Source of the DNA: Euryodendron excelsum
Taxonomy: Eukaryota; Streptophyta; Magnoliopsida; Ericales; Pentaphylacaceae
Assembly: GCA_033060915.1 (NCBI GenBank)
Contig: CM065378.1
Location: 3,901,001-3,965,000, forward strand
Direction: 5' to 3'
Length of the DNA: 64,000 bases
Below, piece by piece: positions 35,441 through 48,149 of the stretch. Numbering within the stretch: the stretch's first letter is position 1; the number at the start of each line of letters is the position of its first letter. The notes below the pieces were generated by a model. That model did not search any database. It saw only the letters and a list, made by a program, of their open reading frames with translations, and was not told the DNA's origin. The position numbers and the translations under genes are program-made.

Positions 35441-37180
35441 CATAAGGGGTGCTTTCTCTTTTGGTTAGCAAATGTTCTTGCATATATGCAGTTGGCACCC
35501 ATCTAAAAACAGCCAGGAGGAGTTTCTTTGTAGAAGATGCAGATGTTTTTTCTTTTTGTTAGCAAATGTTCTTGTATGTTTTTTTTTCCCCCTAAAATGT
35601 AAAAGAGCCAAGCAAAAAGGGAACAATAAGCTCCCCCCTAAGCCCATTTGCTAGCTCAAGAATCAAATGTCCCAAGATTGAGTACTCTGTACTCTTCTCA
35701 ATCTCATCTGATGCATGTGATTTGTTAGATCATTGTGTGACCTTAGTTGTTAGAAAGGAAGTGAAAGCAAGAAACGATATTAGAAATAGAAGCGGGAAGC
35801 TTGGGCTAGCAAATTATGAAAAATGAAAAACGCTAGATAATATAAAATTAAATAAATTATTTATCAAAAAATATGTTAAAAATCTTTAAAAAAATTAATA
35901 TAAATTATTTAGAATCATCTTATGATCTAATAACAGATCAATGCTGCACAATATCTATATATTTTTATTAAAAAATTATATTATTGTCAAGTAATAAAAT
36001 TTGACAATATAAAAATATTGTAAATTAAGAGAAGCTAGTTTTTAGAAAATTTTGCACGTTATTTTTTAAGAGTTTCAATAAGTTTCTTTAAATTATGTTA
36101 GAGTACGTCCTAAAATTGTTGCTTATAAGTTCTCTTTAAAATTTTATGAAAGTTTCGTCTCCTTTCTGAAAACGAATTTCTCAAAAAGCGAAATTTTCCT
36201 CTCAATAAGAGTTTTTAGGTAACGATGATCTCAACTCAAGATTTTGGGGTGCTGCAAACACCCTCTAGAGTTTCATCTCAAAAGTGAAGTGATCTCAAGT
36301 TTAAATGACAGAATTTGTGATTTAAGTTTTAACACCCTAAAAGAAATTCCTAGTTCTGCCTCTGGGCAACACTACATGCTTTGAGGCACTAGTCAATAGA
36401 CAACCCATGTGTCGAAGGTAGAAACTGTTCTTTTACTTGAGCTATCTGGAAGCATGATGTTTTGGAGTCCATTTCTTGTACTAGCTAGAAAATCTAGTAA
36501 AGATAGGGTCAAATTTGTCTGTATTCACTCAATAATGTATAGTTTGGTAGCCCTGAATTAGATCACTGCAATGTTCAATATCCACATATATTCTTGTCTG
36601 TAAGGACAAGGTCATGGTCTCAAACAGTACTATCTAGAAGACTATCCAGAGCAAGATGGTTCTCTAACAGAAAACCCTAGCTAGCTAGCTTGATTGATGA
36701 AACATGTAACCTCCATTAATTCTATTAAAGCTGCAGGTTAAAAGTCATCTTTCATTAAACTTTTTTTAAGGTGTGGATAAATTTGCACGCTGGTTGCATG
36801 GCGAAGACCCATGAGTGGTACTACGAAAATGAGACATGCTTTCGACCATTCAACCATTTGAAATTGCGAAAATGTAGACTAAATCCCAAGTTGTGAATGG
36901 GACAGATTTCTAAAATTGAAATAGAAATCTCCAAAAGGGAATACAAATTTTAGATATATATCGATATATGACATATCTAGAATAAAATTCTACCTATATG
37001 ACGTATCTAGAATAAACTTCTACCTATGTGACTAGTTCAATAGTATAATAAGGAGCAAATACTTAGATGGGATTATCAAGTCATCTAAAGTTGCAAAAAA
37101 AGAAAAAAATTATAAAAAAAAACATAACCCACAACTTCAAAGCATACAGGTGGGCGCCAATTTAAGTACCTCAGTTGTTG
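35441..37180. other. intergenic DNA including segmental duplication copy B
   Basis: No gene is supported. 35465-35654 has overlapping short frames on both strands, with no domain. The part 36390-37090 is copy B of the duplication described at 32400-33340. Within it, 36985-37040 has a short local duplication around a TATCTAGAATAAA motif. Confidence 0.5.
36390..37090 (+). repeat. segmental duplication, copy B (left part)
   Basis: This matches 32400-33340 (see that entry) with an offset of roughly 3.8-4.2 kb. Copy B lacks the extra 330 bp of copy A. Its right-hand continuation appears at 53893-54160, after sequences that include the SIRE-type Copia insertion. Confidence 0.75.
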
Positions 37181-37182
37181 TT

Positions 37183-37480
37183 GTTTTTTTTTTTTTTTTT
37201 TTTTGAACAATAAATATATTGAGAGACCAAAGGCCAAAGACACAAAGTAAAGGGAAATGTTGAAGAACTTGGGCTAGCCAAGGACAGCAACTACTACCAA
37301 AGTAAAAACAACAAGCAACACAACCTTCAAAACAAGGCTATTCATTAATTAGCATAACATAATGCAAACAATGGAAAACAAGGCTGATCTTCTTTATTCC
37401 ATTCAGGGGGTGAGAAGGATGAAATTATAGCAGTCCTGTCTTGCAGTTGCTACTATACTGATAGTGTCCTTAGGTCCTCG
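37183..37480 (-). mobile_element. possible non-LTR retroelement 3' end (minus strand)
   Basis: Read on the minus strand, the segment ends TCTCAATATATTTATTGTTC followed by a run of about 22 A residues (the T run at 37183-37204 on the plus strand). A 3' region finishing in a poly-A tail is typical of LINE or processed copies. No coding remnant or target duplication was identified. Confidence 0.3.
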
Positions 37481-37849
37481 AGGAAGGATGAAGTTTGCTG
37501 CACTTAGTATAAGTACCTCAGTTGTTGATGTTAATTGTGTTTCAAAAGCACGATCACAAGATCTTAATTTGTGCTTTATTAACTTTAGTTTAGAATTTTA
37601 TATATCTTTTTAGTTAGATTTTAGTATTAATTAAGTTTATTTTATTTTGTATAGACTTTGAGCTTAAATTGGACGACTTCGGACAAAAGGTAATAAGTTT
37701 CAAGTAGATGTTATGAGAATATAAATTGCTAAAGCTGGAGTACAATTTGTTGAAGTACGCAGAGTTAAAACTTTGAAATATTATATCTATCAAACCAAAA
37801 CTGCTACCAGGGTCTATAACTTTTCGGGATCTAAACATTAATATTTATC

Positions 37850-38990
37850 GCTTGTTCGAACAGATATCCGAGGCATTCGAACTGCTATTTAAAAGGGTCT
37901 ATGATCTGTTCGAACGGCCAAAAAACTTCAAAGGCTGGTTTTGCCCGTTTGAATTAGGTTAGATACCCATTCGAATGGACCTTATTTTTCTACAGCCTAT
38001 TTAAGTCCAATTTATGCGCAATTCGAGGCAACTTCCTCTTATTGCATTTTTTAGATTTTGTTTAGCAATTTTGAGAGATTTTTGGCGAGGAAAACACATA
38101 TATGCTTCATTGTAATTCATATTATAGTGATTCAATTCAATTAGATTCAAGTGTTTTTCAATTCAATTAGCGATTTCTATGTGTTGATGAGTAGTTAAGT
38201 TTAATTCTTGGTGAAGATCACTTGAGGATCTTGGGAATTCAATGAAGGCAATTCAATTTGTATATTTTATATCTTTTTCATATTCAATTCTTAATATTTA
38301 AACCCTAGATCTCTTTGAAAACTTAGATACTTGACTAAGCCTAGTAATTTTTATGCATAAACCTTAGGTTTGGTATATCGATTGCATAGGTTGACGGTAC
38401 AAATCTATGACTTAAATTGATTATAATTTTAGAGCTAATTATTATTAAGTTAAATCTTTGATAATCTTTTCTAAGATCCCATCGAAATCTTGTGTTCTTG
38501 ACTATATCTTTGAGTCTCCAAGCACAAAACTTGAATTTGATATAGGAGTTGCTTAGATCGATGGTATGAATACAAGAATCTTATCGTTTATAAATCTAAG
38601 TTGATTATCATTAATTTTATTATTTTTAATAGCTAAATCTTCTAAATTAAAGGCTCAAGACAAAGCCTATGATTTAAGTTATAAACCTTCATTAAATTAC
38701 CGGGTGATTTGGTTGAACAGATTAATTGGATCGAAGACTTCTTTTCCTAGATTAAACTTCAGTTTTCAATTGCAATAGTTTAGTTAAATCCAATCTTTCC
38801 AAATATTCTTATTTTTGGTTTACTTTTAAAAGTGATTCTTGGGGTTTACTTTAATGGCAAGACTTCTTTGCAAGCCACGTTTGTTACTTTTTTGTGTTGA
38901 TCCCTGTAGATTCGACCTCGAACTCGCCCAGTTATTACTATTTTGCTAATCTTGCACTTAGAATTATAATCGACACCTTTCGAGTGAAGT
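37850..38990 (+). mobile_element. LTR-like fragment, Gypsy/LARD type
   Basis: The right part contains TTGATCCCTGTAGATTCGAC, then CTCGAACTCGCCCAGTTATT and TTGCACTTAG, a signature seen near the ends of many plant Gypsy-type and large non-autonomous LTRs. The left part has five TTCGAA-like cores (37854-37976) just before a TATTTAAG TATA-like sequence near 37999. No pair LTR, coding domain or target duplication was found, so limits are uncertain. Confidence 0.4.
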
Positions 38991-39213
38991 CAGATGTCTT
39001 AGTTCGAGCCACTCTAACGTAGCCAGATATGACCTTTCAACGGAATCGATTCTCCAATGTATATAGTTTGGATATTTCTTATGAATTATATTTTATAGTA
39101 CAGTTTTGCACGTGCTTTTTATTTTTATTTTTTAAAGAAATCTAATGACACAGCTCAAGTGTTGCACATGCTTATTGCAATATCTTAGTTTTTGAGTTTT
39201 GTAAAAATTAAAG

Positions 39214-40013
39214 TGAAAAAGGCTAGGAGCGTGGATTTGTCTAGTTTGATTAGTTATCCTAATTAATTCAACTATATCAAAAGGTGAATTTATTAGGTAC
39301 ATTAATCCTATATGCAACTATAAGCAGCAAAGTAATGAGACAAAGCACACAGGATTTTAGCATGGAAACCCTATCAATTAGGAAAAAATCTATAAGGCCA
39401 CACACAACCACTAACGTGCTCAGCACTATGAACGTTGAACAGTTACAAGAACAAACTTAGAACCAACCCGTTGAACGCCAACTGGTAAAAGTTTCAAACT
39501 TGATTGCTAGAACCCGTAATGCACTGTTCTTCGGTGCAATCTACGCTAACCTTTGGAATCCGCCAAAGACGATTGTGTAAAATTGTTTGGTTGACCAGAA
39601 GAACACTCCAATATTCAGGGGGCACAATAAAGCTCTCTAAACAGCTAGATGATCTATCTTCAATTATGTAACATTTATCTCTAGGGTTTAGAGCCTTTAG
39701 ATACAGTCTTGAGTGTTTTTAGAACCTTGGATATCGTGTAAGTCAAAGTAGGAAGTTTCCAAACCTGATTAGGATTTAAATCTAAAAGTCCTCGATTCTA
39801 TCTAGCGTTCAAATGGTATGGCCTGCCATTCGAATGTTTCTACTATTTGAACGCCTAGACAAGCCATTCGAACGCATGGCAGATTGCTTGTTCTCCTTGT
39901 TTTGCTTTTAATGCAGCACCTTGATTCATTCCTACAGTTTGACACATCTATATAAATGTTGAAATTACATATAAAGTGTTTTTGCTTAGAATTAGCCAAT
40001 CTAAAACCAAATA
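39214..40013 (-). repeat. 3' LTR of the SIRE-type Copia element
   Basis: It matches 52989-53777 along its length with scattered differences, for example in the regions around ACACTCCAATATTC and AAGCCATTCGAACG. The 3' terminus CCTTTTTCA is preserved; the 5' terminus has decayed (TATTTGG instead of TGTTAGG). It contains four TTCGAA-like cores at 39807-39874. Confidence 0.88.
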
Positions 40014-40014
40014 A

Positions 40015-40025
40015 TCTCCTCTTTT
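40015..40025 (-). other. polypurine tract of the Copia element
   Basis: On the minus strand AAAAGAGGAGA lies directly next to the 3' LTR. This is the position and composition used to prime plus-strand DNA synthesis in LTR retrotransposons. Confidence 0.75.
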
Positions 40026-40457
40026 GACAATTTTGTGACAAAACACAATGAAAAGCAATATAAAATAAAGACTCAAGACAATGTAAGAATTAATCAAAGT
40101 CTCAGTATGTCCAAAGAGTCTTCAAGTGATCAACACCTATTGCCTGCACATCCACAACTTAACAAACCTCATGAAAAGCAAGTATAGGTCAAATAAACAA
40201 TAAATAAAGCAATATGCAAAACAATAACAAGGCAATCAATGAACACAAAGATATCTTCCTTTATAAGTTACTCCCCTTTTTAGTTATAAATTAACAATAG
40301 AAGAGACTAAATAAAGAGAGCATCAAGACATCCCAAGAACTTGCATTTATCCAAAAACACATAGAAAAGCAAGGAACATGGATAATGCACTATACATAAA
40401 CAAAACCAAATCAGTCTAAGCCCTAAGCAGGAACACAAATGGTGGTGGCTGGGGAAA

Positions 40458-41740
40458 CTAGCGCTCTATAATAGGTAGAATAGTTGCCACATTACCACTC
40501 AAGGTTGTGAAATCAGTGCGAAGCCCACTTATCTCAGTATAAAGACAAGAGATGTAAGATAAAGCTCGAGTGACATCCCTTCGAATCTCTCGCTGCTCTG
40601 TGCGAATCTCTCCCAAAAGATGATCAGACAATGTGGACACGTCGGGAGCATCCACCTTAGATGCAGACTCAAACTCGGACTCAGCCGCACCAGACTCAGA
40701 TGCCTCAAAAGATGCTTTGTCCTTAGCTTCTGAATCTACCATCTCCTCGTCTAAAGGTGGAGGAGTACTTGCCTGACCAAGACTCCAAGAGACAGTAACA
40801 TTAGTCATGGCTATCAGGGAAGTCAAGTAAGGCTCATTAGGAGCGATAAAGACACTGTGCTTCTGCATAAAAGTGGTAAGGAAGACTCCAAAAGGCAAGG
40901 AAGTAGTGAGAGAGTGATTATGATATGCATTAGTTGGTGACAGAAACATGATGGAAGGAAGATCAATAGAAACTTCAGTGCTAATGGCATAAAGAAACTG
41001 ACCTATTTCTATTAATCTCAATCTTACGACCTCGGGGATCGACTGTCAAGAAATGAACAAATTCAACAGCCGAAACTCCTTGGTCGAGGTTTTATAGGGA
41101 ATCATACGCATAGGACACTCTAAACCGGGTGCCCGAAGATGATCTAAGACCACCTACATGAAATGAGCAGTGGCAGAGGTATAAGGAAACACATCAGATG
41201 TCTGTAGGAGTCAAAAACACTCTGCAAAAGAATTAGCAGTGAGAGTCAGAGTGACAGCTTGGACAATACTGGTCAAGGTCAAGTTGAAAGTGCCAAGCCC
41301 CCGTATGTGATCGTAAAACTCCCTCACAACACTAGCAGACACAGTCTCGCCAGCCTAGAAAAGGTGTGTCCAACCTCGATCATAAAACCACTTAGAGAGG
41401 GAAAGATGTCAAACGAGATCTATGTCAACAGATCTCTCCATAAGAACGGGTCGGGCTTGAAAACGGAGCATAGGATTGATTCTTTAATGAGACAAGAAGC
41501 CACATCATTGAGCGCCAAGGTTTTTGTTCAGACCATGAGAAAATTGGGTCAAAATCCAAGAAAGAAATGGTCAATAAATAGCCTATAGGATGACAATCGA
41601 AGCTAACATAGTGACATCGACCACGCAAGTCCAAAAGGAAGACAAAAATGACTTATAAGGGAAAGAAACCAAAAACCATATAGGAGAGAAGAAGATGGGT
41701 TGTGGCAAAATGAACTAGATTAGGCGGGTTTTAAAGCCCT
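40458..41740 (-). pseudogene. extra 3' ORF of the Copia element (env-like / plant transposon protein), broken
   Basis: An open part at 40458-41021 encodes 187 residues starting MRLIEIGQFLYAIS. It continues an upstream frame, interrupted by stops, that contains REFYDHIRGLGTFNL, a motif of the putative plant transposon domain found in the extra ORF of SIRE-type elements. The C-terminal part is acidic (EEMVDSEAKD) and then probably coiled coil (LLGEIRTEQREIRRDV). The ORF has been called envelope-like in this lineage, but no membrane segment is clear here and its function is unknown. Stops near 41060-41230 disable the full frame. Confidence 0.6.
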
Positions 41741-42689
41741 AAAATGTCGACCATTCGAATGCTTGATGGGGCCATTTATTAAAAAAAAAACTCTTGGAAT
41801 GGCTTAGACCAAAAATTCAGGGTAGAATAGACGCTTAAAAGTTGGAAAATAAAGCACAAGGTAAGATATATCAAGTAGGAAGGAGTTTTCAACTTCTTTA
41901 ATCACAAAGGTAAAGTTTCTCAACATAGCCAAGTGGGTGTTCTCGATGAACTCAAAAACTATAGAATAGCATAAACACTGAGTAGAAATCAAAGTTAATA
42001 AGTCTATTCAAATTTTTGAAAGAGTTACACATTTAGAACAATGACCAATCATGATTGGGCGATTCAATATGGAAACTCCCCCTTAATAAGCTCAAGTTTA
42101 GAACTTTTAAAAAGCTGAATAATATTCTTTGGAGTAGCTCATTTTTTTCTTTGTATGAGCAAATACAATGCTCTAAAACATGGTAGTACTTTTTACGATT
42201 TTGGCTAGAGGGTGCATATTTTATATACATCCATAGTGGTTATATACATCCATAGTGGCTTTCACTCATGTCAAGCAAAGGAGTGAATGAAGAAAGTATG
42301 ATACATGAACATTGGTCACTTCAAAGTACAACTCTTTTTGAGAACATGAGAATAAAGCAAATTAACAAAGATCACATACATGGCTTATGAAATCAGGCAC
42401 ACCAAGTGTACTCATGTGCACATGACTTATGTTTTCCAAGACTTCTCTCAATACAATGAAAGATAAAGAAATTTAAATCGAGGTCATGCTTTCAATGTCA
42501 ACTTCTGTATCTCATCATGAAACACAACACACTACAAGACATACTCACAAAGTGATCTATAAATCGAAAATCTTTTTTATATTTTTAAAAAATTATTTTG
42601 AGAAAATAAACACTGAGATTACAACAAAAGTAAACCAAGAAGATGAAAGATAAAAGAATCAAGAACACTTCTAGACATAAGAAACAGTG

Positions 42690-43712
42690 ACTCTGCTCCA
42701 TAAGACATATCCCCACAGATTTTTTAAGGTACTCAACCTAAGAACGTGAAGGGGTTTATTGAAAAGATCCACGAGTTAAAATTCAGCGTTAATGTGCTTA
42801 AGTGTGATAACCAAATCTTCAATGAATTCTTGAATAAAGTGATGTCCAATATCAATATGCTTAGTCCTAGAATGTTGAACCGGATTTCTGAAAATATTTA
42901 TGGCACTAGTATTATCACAATACAATGTTAGAGTTCCTTGTTCAACACTATAGTCAGATAGCATCTATTTCATCCACAAAGGCTATGCACACCCACTAAC
43001 AACAACAGTGTATTTGGCCTCAGCAGTAGACAAGGAAATTGAATTTTGTTTCTTGTTGTGCTTTGCAACTAGGTTATTACCTATGTAAAAACATCCACCG
43101 AAGGTACTCTTACGATCATCATTGTAACCAGCCCAGTAAGCATCAGAATAGCCAACAAAATTTGCATTAGTGTCATTAGTGAACCAAATCCCATATCCTA
43201 TAGTCCTATTAACATATTTAATAATCCATTTTATAGCAGATAAATGAAACTCCTTAAGACAAGATTGATATCTAGCACATATACCCACACTAAATGTAAT
43301 ATTCGGTCTACTAGCAATGAGATATAAGAGACTACCACTCATGCTTTGAAAGATGGTTTGATCAACATTTTTACGAACTTCATCATTACTAAGCTTGATT
43401 GTAGTACTCATAGGTGTCTTAGCATGCTTAGATGACCCCATACCAAAATTTTTCACTATGTCTCTAGCATATTTGGATTGTGAGATAAAGATCACATTCT
43501 CCTAATTTTGATTTGAAGACCCAGGAAATAATTTAATTCACATTTCAAATTCATGTCTTATGGAATCAACAAAGGTATGTGCAAGTGAGTCAGAAGTAGA
43601 CCCAAACACAATATTATCAACATATATTTGTGCAATAACAATGTGATTATCATGAGTGTTGATGAAAAGTGTTCTACCAGCTCTTCCTCTAATGAATCCA
43701 GACTCAAGCAAG
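42690..43712 (-). pseudogene. Copia pol, 3' part: RT end and RNase H
   Basis: Reading on the minus strand from the nested insertion, the frame has the end of reverse transcriptase, including a YVDN motif where the active site is normally YVDD. Next come the connection region with GSLLYLIASRPNITFSVGI and the RNase H region with GYSDAYWAGYNDDRKST, SLSTAEAKY and YCDNTSAINI. It ends around a decayed tail near 42690. Stop codons and frameshifts separate the blocks (open parts 43538-43712, 42983-43495 and 42776-42964). The Asp-to-Asn change alone would disable polymerisation. Confidence 0.85.
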
Positions 43713-44259
43713 TGTCGCGCCCAGATTTTTCGTGCTCGAAGAATACACATACAAGCGGGAAAAATGTTGTACTCTCTGGTTAGAACTCACCCTCCTAGAA
43801 GAATGAGTGCGACTAGGTTTGAATTGAAAATCAATTTGAATAAAGGGCTTTTGAAAAAATATTCGGAGTCGCCACCTAACTTGATTAAGGTGAGTTAGGT
43901 CACCTAAAAACTAAGCATAATCCGAAAACTACACTTAGGGTTTTTTGAAAAAGGTTTTGAAAAGATCTCCTCAAGAGATGGTTTTTAAGAAAACAGGTTG
44001 TTTGGCAACCTTTGGAAAACATTTAAGCCCTTTTTAAAAAATAACTTTGTTTTTGGTCTATGAAAACAGTGATTTTAGGTTTGGAGGTTGGTTACGTGTA
44101 GGGAAGACGCACTAAGCCATCTCCCTACCCCGCCCTTTCGGTACCTACATGTCAATCTACCCTATATTTACCTATGAGAATATTCAACTAACTAATATTC
44201 AATCCTATCCACTTTAAAAAAATAATGTTTAAAAACTATCTTGATGCATGATATGCAGA

Positions 44260-45640
44260 TTCAAGAGAAAGGTTTGATTTGAAAATAGATTTTTAAAAGA
44301 AATTAATTTGATTTTAGAAAATATTTGAAAAGATAGATTTGAAATTGGAAAGTTTTAGAATTTGGAAATTGAGATTTGAAAATAGATTTTTGGAATTGGA
44401 AGTTGGAAATAGAACATAGAATTGGAAACTTGGAAGAGATTAAGAAGTTGGAAATTTGAAGAAAATTGTAGAATTGGAGATTTGAAAGAAGTTGTGGAAT
44501 TGAAAATTTGAAAAATGTGGAAACCGCACCCATGAGGGTTGCCTACGTATCCTTTTGGAGGAATCAGGTCAGTCGTAGTTCGGACAAGAGTCCGATTGAG
44601 AATAGAAGAGTTGATTGGAAGAAAGAGATTAAATTAGAAATTAGATTAGAAGGTTGAGAGATTGAATTTTGATTGGAAGATTTGAAAAGACTTGACTTTG
44701 AAAAACTTGGTTTTAGGAAACCTAGACTTTAGGAAAGACTTGAGACTTAGAAAAGATTTGACTTGACTTGGAAAGATTTTAGAAAAGATTTGACTCGAAC
44801 ATTGGACTTGGAAAGATTAGGGAAGGTTGGATTTAAAAAAGATTTGAATTAGGAAAAGTTCGAATTAGGAAAGTGTCATTTTAGGAAAGTTTTTGTTTTA
44901 GGAAAGTTTTAGGTTTAGAAAAGTTTTGAAATTGGAAAGTTTCATTTTAAGAAAGGTTTTAAAATAAGAAAGTGTTAGATTTAGAAATGTTTTGAATTAG
45001 GAAAAGTTTAGTTTAAGGAAGGTTTAAAATTTGGAAAATTTCAACCTAAGAAAGTTTTGAATTTGGAATGTTTTGAAATAAGGAAGCTAAGAAAGTGAGA
45101 AAGTTTTGCATTTTGAAAGCTTTAGATTTAGAAAGATTTGAAGTTTTAGGAAAGTTTAGATTTTAAAAAGGTTGAAAGTTTAGAAAGATTTAACTTAAGA
45201 AAGTTTTGAACTTAGAAAGCTTTAGATTTGGAAAGATTTTAAAATTTAGAAAGTTTTAGAGTTTCAGTTTTAGAAAAAGTTTGAGTTTAGGAAAGATTTG
45301 AAAACTTAGATTTGGAAAGTTAAGATTTGGAAAAGGGATAGAATTAAGAAAGGGTTGAATTAGGAAAGATGTGGAAGTTGAGTTTCAAATTTAGAAAAAA
45401 ATTTTATGTTCAAGTTTTGGAAACTTAGGATTTAGAAAAGTAGAAGATTAGGAAGAAGTTGAATTAGGAAAGAGTTAGATTAGGAAGGGATTGGATTTTG
45501 TTTCTAAGAAGAAGTGTTTGATTCTGTTTCAAAAAACGGAGGATTAGATCTAGTTTCCTAAACGGGAAGATTGAATTTGGTTTTCTAAAAGGAAGGTAAG
45601 ATTTGGCAAGGATTTGGAAAAAAAAGTTTCTAGAAACCCT
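44260..45640 (+). repeat. purine-rich degenerate tract within the giant LTR
   Basis: For about 1.4 kb the plus strand is built from loose variants of TTAGGAAAGTTT and GATTTGGAAAG, with almost no C. The period is irregular, about 12-25 bp. It is noncoding. Such strong strand asymmetry suggests repeated slippage of a short GA/T-rich seed. Confidence 0.85.
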
Positions 45641-47029
45641 AGATTTGGAAGTGTATAGTTTTGACGTAGAAAATAGGAGGTTTTGGTAACCTAGGTTTTA
45701 AGGCAAGTTTGAAAACCATGTTTTTGAAAAGAAAATTAGGGTTTTCTAATTGTTAGCTCTAGGACCTGACTTGGGCATCAAGAAAAGGGATTTTTGGAAA
45801 GTGCGTTTTTAGAAACGAAGATTTTTAGAAGGGAGTCCTAGAGAGGAGTTTTTGGAAAGTGAATTTGAAAGGAGAGTTTTCGAAAAGTATGTTGAAAAAG
45901 AGATCTTTAGGAAGAGATTTTTAAAGAGAGAGCTTTTTGGAAAGTATAAAAACATCTCACTTTCTTAAAGCGATTCTAACCATAAGAAGGTTAGAACCAC
46001 TTTAAGAAAGTGGTTTTGAAAACAACAAGATTTAAAAATATGAACCATAAAAGTCACTTTAAATGTAACACTTTTCTAAAGCAACCCTAGCCATGGATAG
46101 ACTAGAATCACCCTAGGATTGTGATTTTGAAAACAAGTTTTGAAAAAGGAGATTTTGATGCAATTTTGAAAACAAGTTTAATGCAAACTTTGAAAACGAG
46201 TTTAAAAATAATTTTTGAAAAATGCAAGATCATGATATGCACAATGCAAGCTGGGGTCGTGAACATACAAGGTTAAGGCTTCACCGCATAATCAAGGGGG
46301 CTGACCCACGTGGTCTCCGGTTAGCCTAAAGGAAAGTCCCCAACACGGTAACCCTCCAATAGTCTAATCCTACACATGGACCGGGAGTCCCTTTGTTTCA
46401 AGCATGCAAAGAAAGGGGGGGGGGGGGAGAGATAGGGGATTAAAATAGAGAAAACCTAAGTGGGTTAGGAGAGAGAAGAGAGAGGGGGAAGTGCAGAAAC
46501 ATAAAACGAAAGCCTACCTTGTGTCTTGTTTATTTTGCGCGCCTTGCTTTTTTTCGGTCTTCGCTTCACTTCAGTCTTGATCTTCGAGCGCTCATCTTTG
46601 GTCTTCAAATCTTCGTAATTACAGCAATTCAAGTCTTCAATGGAGGGTTGGAGGCTTGTGTATAAGTATATAGGGGTGTGTAGGAGTGTATATGAGGCTT
46701 AGGATTTGTGTATGGTGGCTAGGGTTTCGAAAACCTAAGGAAGCTAGGGTTTTGGGAGTGTACGAGCTTTGTATAACAAATATTGGTGTTTTTAGACTGA
46801 ATTTGCGGACCTCTTTCACACTGGAAGAGGCTTTGTATTTATAGAGGTAGGACAGAACTGGCGCCTGTTGCAGTGGCGCTAGGACAAAATTCTATTTTTT
46901 GGCTTAGCGCCACTAGTAGTGGGGCCAGCAAGTTAGGAAAGTATGTAAGTCGGCAAGCAACGTATCTTTGACTAGATTTGGGCGTCTGTACTAATGACTA
47001 CCATGCAATTTTTAGCCTGGCTTCATTAG

Positions 47030-47690
47030 GAGTGACTCCAGAAAGTCCGGGAATGATTTAAAGAGGCTGAAAATGACCCGAAAGGCCGGAAAAGAGCAGG
47101 AACACTTGAAATAGTGTCCCAAAGGTATTTGGCTTGAAAAATGAGGATAGGATGTGTCGGAAAGGTTGACCGGGCCTTTAGGGGCAAAACGGTCAATCGG
47201 ATCGGGAAGCTGCCAGGGCGGACTCGGACCATCCCGGAAGATTTGGAAACATTATTTAGAATGTTCCCAAAGGTTTCCGGTTTGATACCCAGAGCTAGTG
47301 TGGTCAGAAAAGGTGACCGGCCCACCAGGGGCAAAACGGTCATTTCGCACCGGGTTTGCAGGAACTGACCCCAAATGATCTGAGAAGATAAAGGGAAGTT
47401 GAGAATACTATAAGAAGTATTTTCGGGAGGTTACCGGTTTGATACCTATAGCCGGTGTGGTTGGAAAAGCAACCGGCCCTCTAGGGGCAAAACAGTCATT
47501 TTGTACTGGGTTTGCCAGAACTGACTCGGAATGATCCGAAAAGGTAAAGAAAGGTTGAGAATACTATAAAAAGCATTCTCGGAAAGGTTACTGGTTTGAT
47601 ACCTAGAGCCGGTGTGGTTCCCGGGGCATTCGAATGCTTAGGGGCAAAATGGTCATCTTGACCAGAAAGTCTCAGAATTGGCCCGAAACT
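47030..47690. repeat. tandem array of about 150-157 bp units within the giant LTR
   Basis: The phrase AGGGGCAAAA(C/T)(G/A)GTCA recurs at about 47179, 47328, 47483 and 47640. Around it each unit carries CCGGTTTGATACC, GCCGGTGTGGTT and GAATACTATAA-type sequence. Four partial to full units are visible. Short frames on both strands over the array have no known domain. Confidence 0.85.
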
Positions 47691-48149
47691 GACTAGAAGG
47701 CACCTAATCATGCCGGATTGCTTTTAAGATAATCTTAGACGTTCGGACTCACCGTTCTGAAGACTCAGGTGTGGTCTCGAGAAACGTGTTGGAAAAGGCC
47801 CAAGGGGCAGTTTGGTCATTTTTCACCGAAGTGGGCTAGCAGGCACCGGTGTTGACCTGGGTTTTCGCCACTCTGACGGCGGTCGTGTGATATAGGGGTT
47901 TGTTGGCAATTTCCTCTATTGACCTGCTTGTGAGTATTTTCGCTACTCTAACGGTTGTGATGTTTGTGAGTATTTCCGCTACTCTGACAGTTCGCGATCA
48001 TTCCCGAGACTGCCTCATCTCGAGAAGCTACTAAAGGGGACTTAGCGCCTGAGAAGTCAACTTTTTCAGAAGGCATGCCTAAACGGACATTTATGCATTG
48101 GCGGGCTAGCAGGCGCCGAAGGTGGACTGTTCTATCATCTAAGGGACTT

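Noticed and set aside
47026..47368. open frames on both strands in the giant LTR
   Set aside because: They span the 150-bp tandem units, repeat the same peptide-like phrases, and have no known domain.
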